From assembly GCA_947503895.1 (NCBI GenBank), contig CANNFT010000003.1, positions 124,001-188,000 of the forward strand: a stretch of 64,000 nt of DNA, read 5' to 3'. Both the position numbers and the translations under genes were made by a program. The notes under the pieces were generated by a model that did not search any database, was not told where the DNA came from, and saw only the letters and a list, made by a program, of their open reading frames with translations. The DNA comes from an uncultured Saccharospirillaceae bacterium. Its GTDB lineage: Bacteria > Pseudomonadota > Gammaproteobacteria > Pseudomonadales > Oceanobacteraceae. This document shows positions 8,657 through 16,754 of this stretch, in pieces. Numbering within the stretch: position 1 is the stretch's first letter; each line of letters opens with the position of its first letter.

Positions 8657-9211
8657 ATGAATTTCGATTATCTCGGTTTATTTATTCGTAGTTTCAGGCA
8701 AGCAAACAGTGAAAGTTTGCAGTCATTGGCAGATCGTTCTGGTGTCAGCCGGTCAATGATCTCGCAAATAGAAAGTGGTCAAAAAAGCCCCACAATTGTT
8801 GTGTTAGCCAAATTAGCTGAAGCAATGAATATCCGTCTAGAAGATTTCGTTAAAGCACCAGTAGCGCTAGATGATATTAATGTGTTTAGGTCATCGGCAG
8901 ACAATATTGTGAGCAAAAAAAATAGCGTGTTTGTTTGTCATCAGTTGGCCGCTAAATCCAGTACATCCCTGGCAGACTTCTATCAATTTTATTTTACTGA
9001 TCATGGTAGAACATCATTCTCGGCGAACCCTGTTTCTGGCGCCGTCAAATATATTTGGCTTGAACAAGGAGAATTGACCGTGATCTTAGCGACGAAGAAG
9101 ATTCAATTGAACGCCGGTCAGGGCGCTATGTTCGCTGCGTCAACGCCACATCGTTTCGAGAATCGTCAGGGGGATCTGGCAAAGGGGACATTTTTTGTTG
9201 CCTACGAATGA
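8657..9211 (+). CDS. XRE-family transcriptional regulator with C-terminal cupin domain
   Basis: Residues 8-65 form a helix-turn-helix of the XRE type (LQSLADRSGVSRSMISQIESG with KSPTIVVLAKLAEAM). Residues about 105-184 form a small cupin barrel (WLEQGELTVIL, LNAGQGAMFAASTPHRFENR). This 180-190 residue architecture is typical of regulators such as PuuR/SutR-like proteins that sense a small ligand through the cupin. It is divergent from an SDR gene, which is its most likely target. GGTG before ATG 8657 is a weak ribosome binding site. Confidence 0.92.
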   Translation: MNFDYLGLFIRSFRQANSESLQSLADRSGVSRSMISQIESGQKSPTIVVLAKLAEAMNIRLEDFVKAPVALDDINVFRSSADNIVSKKNSVFVCHQLAAKSSTSLADFYQFYFTDHGRTSFSANPVSGAVKYIWLEQGELTVILATKKIQLNAGQGAMFAASTPHRFENRQGDLAKGTFFVAYE

Positions 9212-9281
9212 ATGTATCTAATCGAATCGCAATTTAATCTTGCTGGTTGATATCTGGCTAGTGCTTTGTCGAGTTAGCAGG

Positions 9282-9320
9282 CTTCGCGCATCATGGCATG
9301 AGGCTGATGCGGCGAAGTTT
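9282..9320. terminator. Hairpin between convergent XRE-cupin and DJ-1/PfpI genes
   Basis: CTTCGCGCATCA pairs with TGATGCGGCGAAG (one bulged G) across an 11-base loop and is followed by TTT. It lies between two convergent genes and may end transcription on either strand. Confidence 0.6.
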
Positions 9321-9338
9321 AATGACGGCGTCGTGAAA

Positions 9339-10088
9339 TTATTGTTCAAGCGCCTTTATTATGTTTTGTGCTACTTTTTTGGCGGATGCAGGGTTCTGAC
9401 CCGTAATTAGCCTGCCATCGACCACTACATTTTCTTGCCATGGCTTGCCGATTATAAAATTCGCTCCGCGTTCGATGAGTTTGTCTTGCAATAAAAAAGG
9501 TATGATTTCTGCTGTGCCTAAAGACTGCTCTTCTTCATTTGTAAATGCCGCAACGGATTTTCCTTTAATCAGACGCTCACCGTTAGAGAGTTTAATATCG
9601 ACAAGGGCAGCTCCGCCGTGGCACACCGCTGATACAATGCCATTCATCTCATATATAGCAGCCGAAATGCGATTAATATCTGGATTGTTGGGGAAATCCC
9701 ACATTGGACCTGATCCTCCACTAAACAAAACGGCTTGATAATCGGCGGCATTGATGTTGGCGATGGGTATCGTACGCATGACCTTTGACATTAATGTAGC
9801 GTCCTTCAAAAACACATCATGAAACTCATCTGCTTCTTCGAATGCTTTGCTATCAAGTGGTGCCATGCCACCGTCGATACTTGCAACGTCGACTGTAAAC
9901 CCTGCATTTGTGAATTCATAATAGGGATGCGTTAATTCTGGTAACCAGAACCCCGTTTTTTTACCGGTGTTTCCAAGTTCACTATGGCTGGTTAATACGA
10001 TCAGTATTTTGTCACTGGTGTTTGCATAGGATTGTCCTGATGTAATGATTAAAAATAAAATGAATGTGGCATGAATGAGGTTTTTCAC
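9339..10088 (-). CDS. DJ-1/PfpI family protein with signal peptide
   Basis: A type 1 glutamine amidotransferase-like (DJ-1/ThiJ/PfpI) protein. The nucleophile-elbow motif is SAVCHGGAALVD, with the reactive Cys followed by His as in Hsp31/HchA-type proteins, and the acidic partner is expected in the strand near the N-terminus (TGFWLPELTHPY). I start at GTG 10088, which has GGAG 5 bases upstream and yields a clean signal peptide (KNLIHATFILFLIITSGQSYA); the frame extends to 10127 without such a signal. The mature protein would therefore be periplasmic, which is unusual for glyoxalase/chaperone-like members. The C-terminal GQNPASAKKVAQ is typical of bacterial ThiJ proteins. Confidence 0.9.
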   Translation of the reverse strand: MKNLIHATFILFLIITSGQSYANTSDKILIVLTSHSELGNTGKKTGFWLPELTHPYYEFTNAGFTVDVASIDGGMAPLDSKAFEEADEFHDVFLKDATLMSKVMRTIPIANINAADYQAVLFSGGSGPMWDFPNNPDINRISAAIYEMNGIVSAVCHGGAALVDIKLSNGERLIKGKSVAAFTNEEEQSLGTAEIIPFLLQDKLIERGANFIIGKPWQENVVVDGRLITGQNPASAKKVAQNIIKALEQ

Positions 10089-10470
10089 TGTGGCTCCAAG
10101 TATGTGTAGGAAGATGATTAAACTCAATGCTTGAGTTAGAAGGCCAGTTTACATAGAAGTTAAGTCGATCCGCTTAACCTCGGTTTATTCGGAACAGAAA
10201 TTTGACGTATTGATGCATGTGAAGAGGGTTCGAAGCGCATCTGATTTATGCTCATGAGTGGAGTCGATTTATCAGGCTGAAGTCCTTGTGTCCCGCTCAG
10301 TGAATCTCGATGTAGATACGCTGCCGAGCACGAATTCGTCAGTTTTTAGTGCTTTTCATTCGTGGGCGATTATGGGTTATAATCCTCTGCGACGCGCAAC
10401 GGGTGTGACTTGTTCGGTATCGATGTCTTTCTGCGTTTTATTCACATTCATGATTTGAAGCCAAAAACCT
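10089..10470. other. Intergenic region between DJ-1/PfpI and rluF
   Basis: No gene is supported. One palindrome, GTTAAG-N8-CTTAAC, lies at 10159-10178, about 70 bases upstream of the DJ-1/PfpI start and could be a regulatory site. Short open frames on both strands lack coding character. Confidence 0.45.
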
Positions 10471-11538
10471 ATGTTCAATGCTCCTTCGACACGCCTCAAT
10501 AAGTACATAAGTGAAAGTGGAATCTGCTCTCGCAGAGATGCTGATCGCTTTATTGAACAGGGCAATGTGTTTCTGAATGGTCAGCGAGCACAAGTCGGCG
10601 ATCGCGTGTCGCCTGGCGATGTGGTGAAAGTGAATGGCCAGTTGATTGAGCCTCAGGAACCGGAGGATTTTATCTTCATAGTGCTCAATAAGCCGGTTGG
10701 AATTGTCAGTACAACAGAAAGTAGTGAACGGGATAACATTGTTGATTTTGTTCGTCACAGCACCCGTATCTTTCCCATTGGTCGGTTAGATAAAGATTCG
10801 CAAGGTCTTATCTTTTTAACCAACAATGGCGACCTAGTGAATAAAATTCTACGAGCAGGTAATGACCACGAAAAGGAATATTTGGTCACGGTTAACAAGC
10901 CTATTCGCGATGATTTTATAAAGGGTATGGGCAATGGCGTGCCTATTCTCGGTACTCAGACTAAGCCTTGTAAGGTGACTCAGGAATCCCAAACCGTATT
11001 TCGCATTACGCTAGTAGAAGGATTAAATCGCCAAATTCGCCGGATGTGTGAATATTTTGGTTATGACGTTGTTCGACTGGAGCGTGTCAGAATCATGAAT
11101 GTGAGTTTGAAAGGTTTAGCAGTAGGGGATTGGCGAGACCTAACGCAAAAAGAATTAAAGGTATTGCTGGAATCGATTGAGCATTCGTCCTCTGAAGCGC
11201 CGGCGGGTCGAAAAACTTCTCAAAAGCGCTCGGTTAATAAAACATCGCGCACTGGAACCAACAGCGCAGCTCAGAAGCATCGCTCTAAAGCATCGGAGCG
11301 GCCTTCCCGTAATAGTACCGGCAGCAGAGGCGGGCAGGGTAAGGCGGGTTCAACCACTAGAAAGAAATCTACGGGTGGTAAAGGCGACGCGCCCGCTGGC
11401 CGAAAGAAACCTGCTACCCGAGGTAAATCCAGTGACCATGGAAAAAGCAGCGGTAAAGGCAAGCCTAATGGGCGACCAAACAAGCATTCCGGTGGTGATT
11501 CACGTAAGAAGCCCTCGCCGAAAAAAAATAGACGCTAA
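10471..11538 (+). CDS. rluF: 23S rRNA pseudouridine synthase RluF with long basic tail
   Basis: The first 235 residues follow E. coli RluF very closely: the S4 RNA-binding domain ([19 protein letters not shown]), the catalytic block [15 protein letters not shown] with the nucleophilic Asp, and [14 protein letters not shown]. RluF converts U2604 (and weakly U2605) of 23S rRNA to pseudouridine. Residues about 235-355 form a disordered Lys/Arg/Ser/Gly-rich tail of some 120 residues; E. coli RluF has a shorter basic tail. Such tails usually help RNA binding. The gene is convergent with rlmE, another 23S rRNA modification gene, with a shared hairpin between them. Confidence 0.95.
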   Translation: MFNAPSTRLNKYISESGICSRRDADRFIEQGNVFLNGQRAQVGDRVSPGDVVKVNGQLIEPQEPEDFIFIVLNKPVGIVSTTESSERDNIVDFVRHSTRIFPIGRLDKDSQGLIFLTNNGDLVNKILRAGNDHEKEYLVTVNKPIRDDFIKGMGNGVPILGTQTKPCKVTQESQTVFRITLVEGLNRQIRRMCEYFGYDVVRLERVRIMNVSLKGLAVGDWRDLTQKELKVLLESIEHSSSEAPAGRKTSQKRSVNKTSRTGTNSAAQKHRSKASERPSRNSTGSRGGQGKAGSTTRKKSTGGKGDAPAGRKKPATRGKSSDHGKSSGKGKPNGRPNKHSGGDSRKKPSPKKNRR

Positions 11539-11566
11539 ACATTCTCTGTGTTTACGTTGATGATGA

Positions 11567-11594
11567 GCCGCTTTTCAATTGGATTGAAAGCGGC
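11567..11594. terminator. Shared hairpin between rluF and rlmE
   Basis: GCCGCTTTTCAAT and ATTGAAAGCGGC pair almost perfectly around a TGG loop, 29 bases after rluF and 27 bases after rlmE on the other strand. The central T/A-rich stem lacks a long T run, so bidirectional termination is plausible but not certain. Confidence 0.6.
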
Positions 11595-11620
11595 ACATGT
11601 GGATTGACTCACCAGCCGGT

Positions 11621-12241
11621 TTAGCCTTTAAAGCCTTTCCCCACCAGATAAACTTCTCTTGAGCGAGGACGTGATGCTTCTGGCTTTCGAATAAGGACCT
11701 TCTCGAAAGATGTTCGTACATCCTTCAAGTAGGCTTCGTACCCTTCCCCCTGAAAAACTTTGGCGACAAAGCAGCCTGCTGGTTTTAACACCTGCCGAGC
11801 CATATCCAGCGCGAGTTCAACCAGATACATCGAGGAAGCTTGATCCGCCGCATTAATGCCACTTATGTTGGGAGCCATATCAGAAATAATCAGGTCTACG
11901 GGTGCTCCGCCGAGTGCAGCCATAATTTGTTCGAATACTTCATCTTCAGTGAAATCCCCCTGAATAAAGTCTACGTCTGCCATGGCGTCCATTGGCAATA
12001 TGTCGGAGGCGATGACGCGTCCAGTTGTCCCTACGAGCGGTGCTACCACCTGCGACCATCCGCCCGGTGCACTACCAAGATCCATCACCATCATACCTGG
12101 GCGAACTAATTTATCTTTCTCGATAAGTTCTAGTAGCTTGTAGCTGGCACGCGAACGGTAGCCGTCAACTTGGGCGCGTTTTACATAATGATCGTTAACG
12201 TGCTCATTGAGCCACTGTTTGCTGCTTTTGCTTCTTGCCAT
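11621..12241 (-). CDS. rlmE: 23S rRNA (uridine 2552-2'-O)-methyltransferase RlmE (FtsJ/RrmJ)
   Basis: The 206-residue protein is nearly identical in length to E. coli RrmJ (209). It has the SAM motif [12 protein letters not shown] and the K-D-K-E catalytic tetrad: Lys35 (SYKLLE), Asp in ISDMAPN, Lys in FVAKVFQG and Glu in SREVYLV. It methylates U2552 in the A-loop of 23S rRNA late in 50S assembly. In enterobacteria it precedes ftsH; here no ftsH follows, since the next downstream gene is the convergent rluF. Confidence 0.97.
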   Translation of the reverse strand: MARSKSSKQWLNEHVNDHYVKRAQVDGYRSRASYKLLELIEKDKLVRPGMMVMDLGSAPGGWSQVVAPLVGTTGRVIASDILPMDAMADVDFIQGDFTEDEVFEQIMAALGGAPVDLIISDMAPNISGINAADQASSMYLVELALDMARQVLKPAGCFVAKVFQGEGYEAYLKDVRTSFEKVLIRKPEASRPRSREVYLVGKGFKG

Positions 12242-12509
12242 GCTACTACTCTGATTTATACGCCCGGAGGATGGCTGTGATTATACCGAGTCTCGCCCGT
12301 TACGGTAACAGCTGTTGGAAGCTGTCAGGTATCTTTTTGAATGAGCCGGCAGTGTGTCGAGTTTGAGGGCTCCTCATGGGCATAATTATGGTCGAATGAC
12401 TGCAAAAAAGAGTCATTGTAGGTACAATCGCGGGGTTTTGGCATATCAACACTGCCGAGACCTTTTTCTTTTCATCACCTTTGCCGGAGACACCGGCCAG
12501 GCCAGTTTT

Positions 12510-14138
12510 ATGATCCGTATTACCGAATTAGCTTTACCACTCGACCACGCGCCTGAAGCCTTGCCGACAGCCGTAGCTGATTATCTTGGCGTCGCTGAAT
12601 CAGAGCTATTAGCCGTGGAAGTCTTTAAACGCAGTTACGATGCGCGCAAGAAGAACTCTGAGATCAAGTTTATTTATATCGTGGATGTGGCGATAGCCAA
12701 TGAAGCAAGCGTGCTAGAGCGCTTTGCGATTGATCGTCGCGTTCGTTTGTCTCCGGATACGCAATATTACCCAGTCGCTCAAGCTCCAGCACATCTTGAG
12801 GAGCGTCCAGTGGTCATCGGGTTCGGCCCATGCGGCCTATTTGCTGCCTTGATTCTTGCTCAAATGGGTTTCAAACCCATTGTATTGGAGCGTGGGCGCA
12901 ATGTACGCACCCGGACGAAAGACACTTGGGCGTTGTGGCGTAAAAACGTTTTAACACCCGAATCGAATGTGCAATTCGGTGAAGGGGGCGCAGGATTGTT
13001 CTCTGATGGGAAGCTTTATAGCCAAATCAAAGACCCTAAATTCTACGGACGTAAGGTCATGGAAGAGTTTGTTAAAGCAGGCGCACCGGAAGAGATCATG
13101 TATGTGAGTAAGCCTCACATTGGTACTTTTCGTTTGACGGGCGTTGTCGCGGAAATGCGCGAAAAAATCATTGAGTTGGGTGGCGAGGTTCGTTTTGAAA
13201 GCAAAGTAGCGTCCCTCGATATTGAGCAAAACCGCGTTCAAGGCGTGACGTTGGCTAATGGCGAAAAAATTAACAGTCGCCATGTTGTATTGGCTGTTGG
13301 ACACAGTGCGCGGGATACATTTCGAATGTTACATGATGTAGGTGTATACGTTGAAGCCAAGCCCTTTGCTATAGGGTTTAGAATTGAGCACCCGCAATCA
13401 CTTATCGATAAAGCGAGGCTGGGCAAATATGCCGGACACCCTGAACTGGGCGCGGCCGATTATAAGTTGGTTTACCATGCTGAAAATGGGCGTGCGGTCT
13501 ACAGTTTCTGCATGTGTCCGGGTGGCACCGTGGTTGCGGCAACGTCGGAAGAGGGCCGGGTCGTCACAAATGGCATGAGCCAATATTCTCGAAACGAGCG
13601 TAATGCGAATTCAGGTATCGTGGTCGGTATTAATCCAGAGCAAGACTTTCCGGGCAGCCCATTAGCGGGTTTAGCCTTGCAGGAAGCATTGGAAGAGCAT
13701 GCCTATTTGGCAGGTGGTGAAAATTACTGCGCTCCGGCTCAGTTAGTGGGTGACTTTATCAAGAATAAACCGTCTGTTGAGTTAGGTGAGGTGGAGCCTT
13801 CTTACAAGCCGGGAATCAACTTAGGTGACCTATCTTCAACGCTACCGGATTATGCCATCGAAGCCATTCGTGAAGCCTTGCCTGCATTTGGTAAACAAAT
13901 TAGAGGATTTGACCGCCACGATGCGGTGTTAACTGGAATTGAAACCCGAACGTCTTCGCCTGTACGAGTGAGTCGCGATCGTGACACATTGCAAAGCATA
14001 AACACTCAAGGGTTGTATCCTGCGGGTGAGGGGGCAGGTTATGCCGGTGGCATTTTATCCGCTGGAGTGGACGGCATTAAGATTGCGGAAGCCGTGGCTA
14101 AATCTATGCTGGAAGACGTTGCGAGTCAGGCTTCATGA
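12510..14138 (+). CDS. COG2509 family FAD-dependent dehydrogenase
   Basis: The start at ATG 12510 gives the usual N-terminus of this family (MIRITELALPLDH, then KRSYDARKKN near residue 40); the frame runs on to 12354 but that extension has no coding character. An N-terminal ferredoxin-like domain is followed by a Rossmann FAD-binding motif VVIGFGPCGLFAA and LERG, and a C-terminal FAD-closing motif YPAGEGAGYAGGILSAGVDG. About 542 residues is normal for the family. Function is not established: members are predicted NAD(P)/FAD oxidoreductases, distantly like geranylgeranyl reductases and HI0933 proteins. The next gene overlaps by 4 bases (ATGA), so the two are translationally coupled. Confidence 0.9.
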   Translation: MIRITELALPLDHAPEALPTAVADYLGVAESELLAVEVFKRSYDARKKNSEIKFIYIVDVAIANEASVLERFAIDRRVRLSPDTQYYPVAQAPAHLEERPVVIGFGPCGLFAALILAQMGFKPIVLERGRNVRTRTKDTWALWRKNVLTPESNVQFGEGGAGLFSDGKLYSQIKDPKFYGRKVMEEFVKAGAPEEIMYVSKPHIGTFRLTGVVAEMREKIIELGGEVRFESKVASLDIEQNRVQGVTLANGEKINSRHVVLAVGHSARDTFRMLHDVGVYVEAKPFAIGFRIEHPQSLIDKARLGKYAGHPELGAADYKLVYHAENGRAVYSFCMCPGGTVVAATSEEGRVVTNGMSQYSRNERNANSGIVVGINPEQDFPGSPLAGLALQEALEEHAYLAGGENYCAPAQLVGDFIKNKPSVELGEVEPSYKPGINLGDLSSTLPDYAIEAIREALPAFGKQIRGFDRHDAVLTGIETRTSSPVRVSRDRDTLQSINTQGLYPAGEGAGYAGGILSAGVDGIKIAEAVAKSMLEDVASQAS

Positions 14139-14878
14139 AACTGGATGACATTAAAAAGCTTCACCAAAAAAAGTATCGAAATGAATTCGGATATTTTTTG
14201 GTGGAAGGTGAACATTTAATACTGGAGCTTGAAAAAGCAGCCGCTTCCAATCCGGCATGGCGTGGCGCTCAGCTTTACGTCAGTGACAGTTACGGCGATG
14301 TGCAAACGACTTTCCAGCAAACGCGCATTACTGACAAGCAAATGCAGAAAATTGCCGATACTAAATCGCCGCAGGGAATTATTGCTGTTGTGCCTTTAGA
14401 AGATGCGTCGTTCGTGTTCGACAACGATGCATCTTCTCAAAAAAGGCTGGAGCGCACGATTTATCTATACGAAGTGCAGGACCCCGGAAATTTAGGCACG
14501 ATCTTGCGAACCCTTGCTTGGTTTGGTGGATTCCGATGTGTTCTCAGCACAAACAGTGTTGATCCCTATAACCCTAAAGTGGTTCGAGCCAGTATGGGGG
14601 CGATTTTTCATGTGCCCATTGAATTGGACGTGACCATAGATGAATTACAAACTCGGTATGATCGATTCGCTACATTAGATATTAACGGTTCAGCTTTATC
14701 CAGCGCGCCATTTGCTGCGCACGAATGCTTTATTTTTGGAAATGAAGCCCGAGGTGTGCCGCACGAAAAATTAACCGGCATGGCGATTGAGCCATTCTCG
14801 ATTCAAGGTTCAGGCATATTAGAATCGCTAAATTTAGCGACAGCGGTGAACATGTGCGCTTATGAGTTAAATCGATAG
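14135..14878 (+). CDS. SpoU/TrmH-family RNA 2'-O-methyltransferase
   Basis: The 247-residue protein has an N-terminal substrate-binding domain (about 1-90; EGEHLILELEKA resembles the L30e-like domain) and the SPOUT knot motifs: QDPGNLGTILRTLAWFGG (motif 1), FGNEARGVP (motif 2) and ILESLNLATAVNMCAYE (motif 3). The knot binds SAM and the family 2'-O-methylates ribose in tRNA or rRNA. It overlaps the COG2509 flavoprotein by 4 bases. The exact RNA target (as for RlmB, TrmL or TsnR) cannot be read off. Confidence 0.93.
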   Translation: MKLDDIKKLHQKKYRNEFGYFLVEGEHLILELEKAAASNPAWRGAQLYVSDSYGDVQTTFQQTRITDKQMQKIADTKSPQGIIAVVPLEDASFVFDNDASSQKRLERTIYLYEVQDPGNLGTILRTLAWFGGFRCVLSTNSVDPYNPKVVRASMGAIFHVPIELDVTIDELQTRYDRFATLDINGSALSSAPFAAHECFIFGNEARGVPHEKLTGMAIEPFSIQGSGILESLNLATAVNMCAYELNR

Positions 14879-14900
14879 ACGCATTCATTGGACTGCAAGA

Positions 14901-14929
14901 AAAATGCGCAAATTTGATTTGCGCATTTT
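14901..14929. terminator. Bidirectional terminator between the SpoU and TetR genes
   Basis: AAAATGCGCAAAT - TTG - ATTTGCGCATTTT is a 13-base-pair perfect stem with A and T flanks on the two sides, placed between convergent genes. Confidence 0.88.
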
Positions 14930-14944
14930 ATCGCCAAAATAGCA

Positions 14945-15694
14945 TTAATCTCTTATGCCATGCTCCAGTGCATAGGCTGTGATTTCCTCTAGGTCTTGCG
15001 GGTTTGCGAACACGCCCTCCGTCGCTAATTTTGCTAAGCCGTGCAGCGCGGCCCACATCAATTGAGCCAGCCGTAATGGATTGGCTTCATGCTTTAGAAT
15101 GCCCTGCTTTTGAAACATCTCATATAAGTGCACGTATTGACGAAAGCAGTCTTTCGCTGTGCGCTGAAAGTTGTTTTGATCATCTGCCTGCCAAAGCGAC
15201 TTTCCGAACATTAAATCGTATTGAACAGGGTGCGACAGCGCAAACCGCAGATAATCCATCACCGCTTTTTTCCTGCGCGCCTCTAGCGTTAAAGACTCAT
15301 CACTGACGACAGTTTTCAATATTTGACTCAGGCTCATAAAACCTTGTTCAGCAATGGCAGCTAATAGCGCACTTTTATCTTTAAAGTGGTGATATGGGGC
15401 AGTCCGTGAGACCCCTACTTTTTCAGCCAGCCGTCTAAGAGATAAGGCCTCAAGTCCATTCTCATTCAAAATATCAATACTGGCGGCGAGCAGGGAGTCT
15501 CGAAGGTTGCCGTGGTGATATTGCCCTGACTCATGGGAACTCGCTGCTTTTGCGCGCATCCCCTCTTTAGAAACCTTGGTTTTGACGAGGATGGTCTTTG
15601 CTGAAGCGCCTGCATCATTTAGATCAGGACCTTCTTTGCCTTTGGGCTTGAGTGGGATCACGTTGGACGTGTCCGATGGATTCTTCGTTGTCAT
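14945..15694 (-). CDS. TetR-family transcriptional regulator
   Basis: The 249-residue protein has an unstructured 60-residue N-terminal extension rich in Lys, Ser and Pro, then a TetR DNA-binding domain (GNLRDSLLAASIDILNENG, LSLRRLAEKVGVSRTAPYHHFKDKSAL at about 62-110), then a helical ligand domain. A C-terminal TetR_C-like segment (LRLAQLMWAALHGLAKLATEG) is typical of lipid/acyl-CoA-sensing regulators. It is divergent from a dienoyl-CoA isomerase gene, with two TTGAC-N3-GTCAA palindromes between them, so it probably represses that gene and itself. The extension could be a misassigned start, but no good internal ribosome binding site was apparent. Confidence 0.92.
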   Translation of the reverse strand: MTTKNPSDTSNVIPLKPKGKEGPDLNDAGASAKTILVKTKVSKEGMRAKAASSHESGQYHHGNLRDSLLAASIDILNENGLEALSLRRLAEKVGVSRTAPYHHFKDKSALLAAIAEQGFMSLSQILKTVVSDESLTLEARRKKAVMDYLRFALSHPVQYDLMFGKSLWQADDQNNFQRTAKDCFRQYVHLYEMFQKQGILKHEANPLRLAQLMWAALHGLAKLATEGVFANPQDLEEITAYALEHGIRD

Positions 15695-15736
15695 GGCGGC
15701 AGTGTAGGTGGAAAGCGTCCTGCGGACAAGTAGATC

Positions 15737-15749
15737 TTGACAGTGTCAA
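15737..15749. promoter_or_regulatory. Operator-like palindrome 1 (TTGAC-N3-GTCAA)
   Basis: TTGACAGTGTCAA lies 43 bases upstream of the TetR start. It shares both half-sites with the palindrome at 15771; only the three central bases differ. It is most simply a TetR-protein operator. Confidence 0.65.
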
Positions 15750-15770
15750 CTTTCATTGAGTAGCATCATC

Positions 15771-15783
15771 TTGACGCCGTCAA
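15771..15783. promoter_or_regulatory. Operator-like palindrome 2 (TTGAC-N3-GTCAA)
   Basis: TTGACGCCGTCAA lies 33 bases before the dienoyl-CoA isomerase start, with its centre 34 bases from that of palindrome 1, about three helical turns. Binding here would cover the promoter of the isomerase gene. Confidence 0.65.
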
Positions 15784-15815
15784 AATAATAAGAATTTTCC
15801 GCCAAGGGGCCAAAT

Positions 15816-16676
15816 ATGTCAGATTCACTACCGCACAACTATCAATCCTTTACTGTCAGTCTCAAAGACCACATCGCGCATGTTCAGCTGAACCGACCAG
15901 CAGAGCTTAACTCGATGAATGCAAACTTTTGGCGAGAGCTGCCGCTATGCATTGAGGCGTTGGATGCCGAAGGCGATGCTCGCGTCATTGTCCTATCTTC
16001 CACTGGCAAGCACTTCTCAGCTGGAATGGACTTGGGCGTATTTACTAACCCTAAAAGCGTACCTATGTCAGGTGATCCTGGGCGCATGGCGGAGAATTTA
16101 CGCCGTGTGGTCATGCAGTTGCAAGCCAGCTTATCGTCTCTCGAAAAGTGCCGACTCCCTGTACTTTCTGCGATTCAGGGTGGTTGCATCGGTGGCGCAC
16201 TCGACATGGTGTGTGCGACAGACAGTCGATATTGTACCGAAGACGCTTATTTCACGATTAAAGAGACGGAGTTGGGTATGACAGCGGATGTGGGCACGCT
16301 ACAGCGATTGCCCAAGTTAATGCCTGAGGGCGTCGTGCGTGAATTGGCGTATACTGGCCGTAAGTTTACCGCGCAAGAAGCGCAAGCGTTGGGTTTCGTC
16401 AATGCCGTGTACGCAGACCAGCAGGCGCTCATTGATGGTGTAATGACAGTAGCCGCACAGATCGCAAAGAACAGCCCATTAGCAGTGACAGGGTGTAAGG
16501 AAATGCTGAACTACAGCCGTGATCATTCGGTTGATGACAGCCTAAAGTACATGGCCACGTGGCAATCGGGTATGTTCCGTCCGAACGATATGATGAAATC
16601 TTTTGCGGCAAAAGCCCAAAAGTCTCAGCCCGAGTTTGATGCCGTTTGGAAAAAGAAAGGCTTGTTTGAGAGCTAG
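15816..16676 (+). CDS. Enoyl-CoA hydratase/isomerase family, delta(3,5)-delta(2,4)-dienoyl-CoA isomerase type
   Basis: A 286-residue crotonase-fold protein with the oxyanion-hole segments STGKHFSAGMDL and GGCIGGALDMV and an IKETELGMTADVGTLQRLPK stretch. The ADVGTLQRLPK run with its Asp is characteristic of ECH1-type dienoyl-CoA isomerases, in which that Asp and the Glu of the ETELG stretch do the proton transfer; ordinary hydratases differ here. The enzyme moves double bonds during beta-oxidation of odd-position unsaturated fatty acids. AAGGGG lies 9 bases before ATG 15816. The upstream TetR gene and two palindromes suggest acyl-CoA-responsive control. Confidence 0.93.
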   Translation: MSDSLPHNYQSFTVSLKDHIAHVQLNRPAELNSMNANFWRELPLCIEALDAEGDARVIVLSSTGKHFSAGMDLGVFTNPKSVPMSGDPGRMAENLRRVVMQLQASLSSLEKCRLPVLSAIQGGCIGGALDMVCATDSRYCTEDAYFTIKETELGMTADVGTLQRLPKLMPEGVVRELAYTGRKFTAQEAQALGFVNAVYADQQALIDGVMTVAAQIAKNSPLAVTGCKEMLNYSRDHSVDDSLKYMATWQSGMFRPNDMMKSFAAKAQKSQPEFDAVWKKKGLFES

Positions 16677-16713
16677 TGCCCGCGCCTATTCTGCCTTTTC
16701 AATGCAGAATGAC

Positions 16714-16754
16714 TTTCTGCGAATCACCATTTTGCATAGTGGTCTTCGCAGAAA
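16714..16754. terminator. Long hairpin at the convergent ends of the isomerase and DUF2804 genes
   Basis: TTTCTGCGAA pairs with TTCGCAGAAA, with an inner ACCA/TGGT step, over a loop of about 10 bases. It starts 37 bases after the isomerase stop and covers the last codons of the opposite gene. Without a T run it may stabilise the mRNA end rather than terminate. Confidence 0.45.

Noticed and set aside
10471..11538. rluF as the two-domain gene rluB or rsuA
   Set aside because: The N-terminal [15 protein letters not shown] and central [15 protein letters not shown] stretches fit RluF far better than RluB or RsuA.
12354..12509. 52-residue N-terminal extension of the COG2509 flavoprotein
   Set aside because: No coding character and the family start is at ATG 12510.
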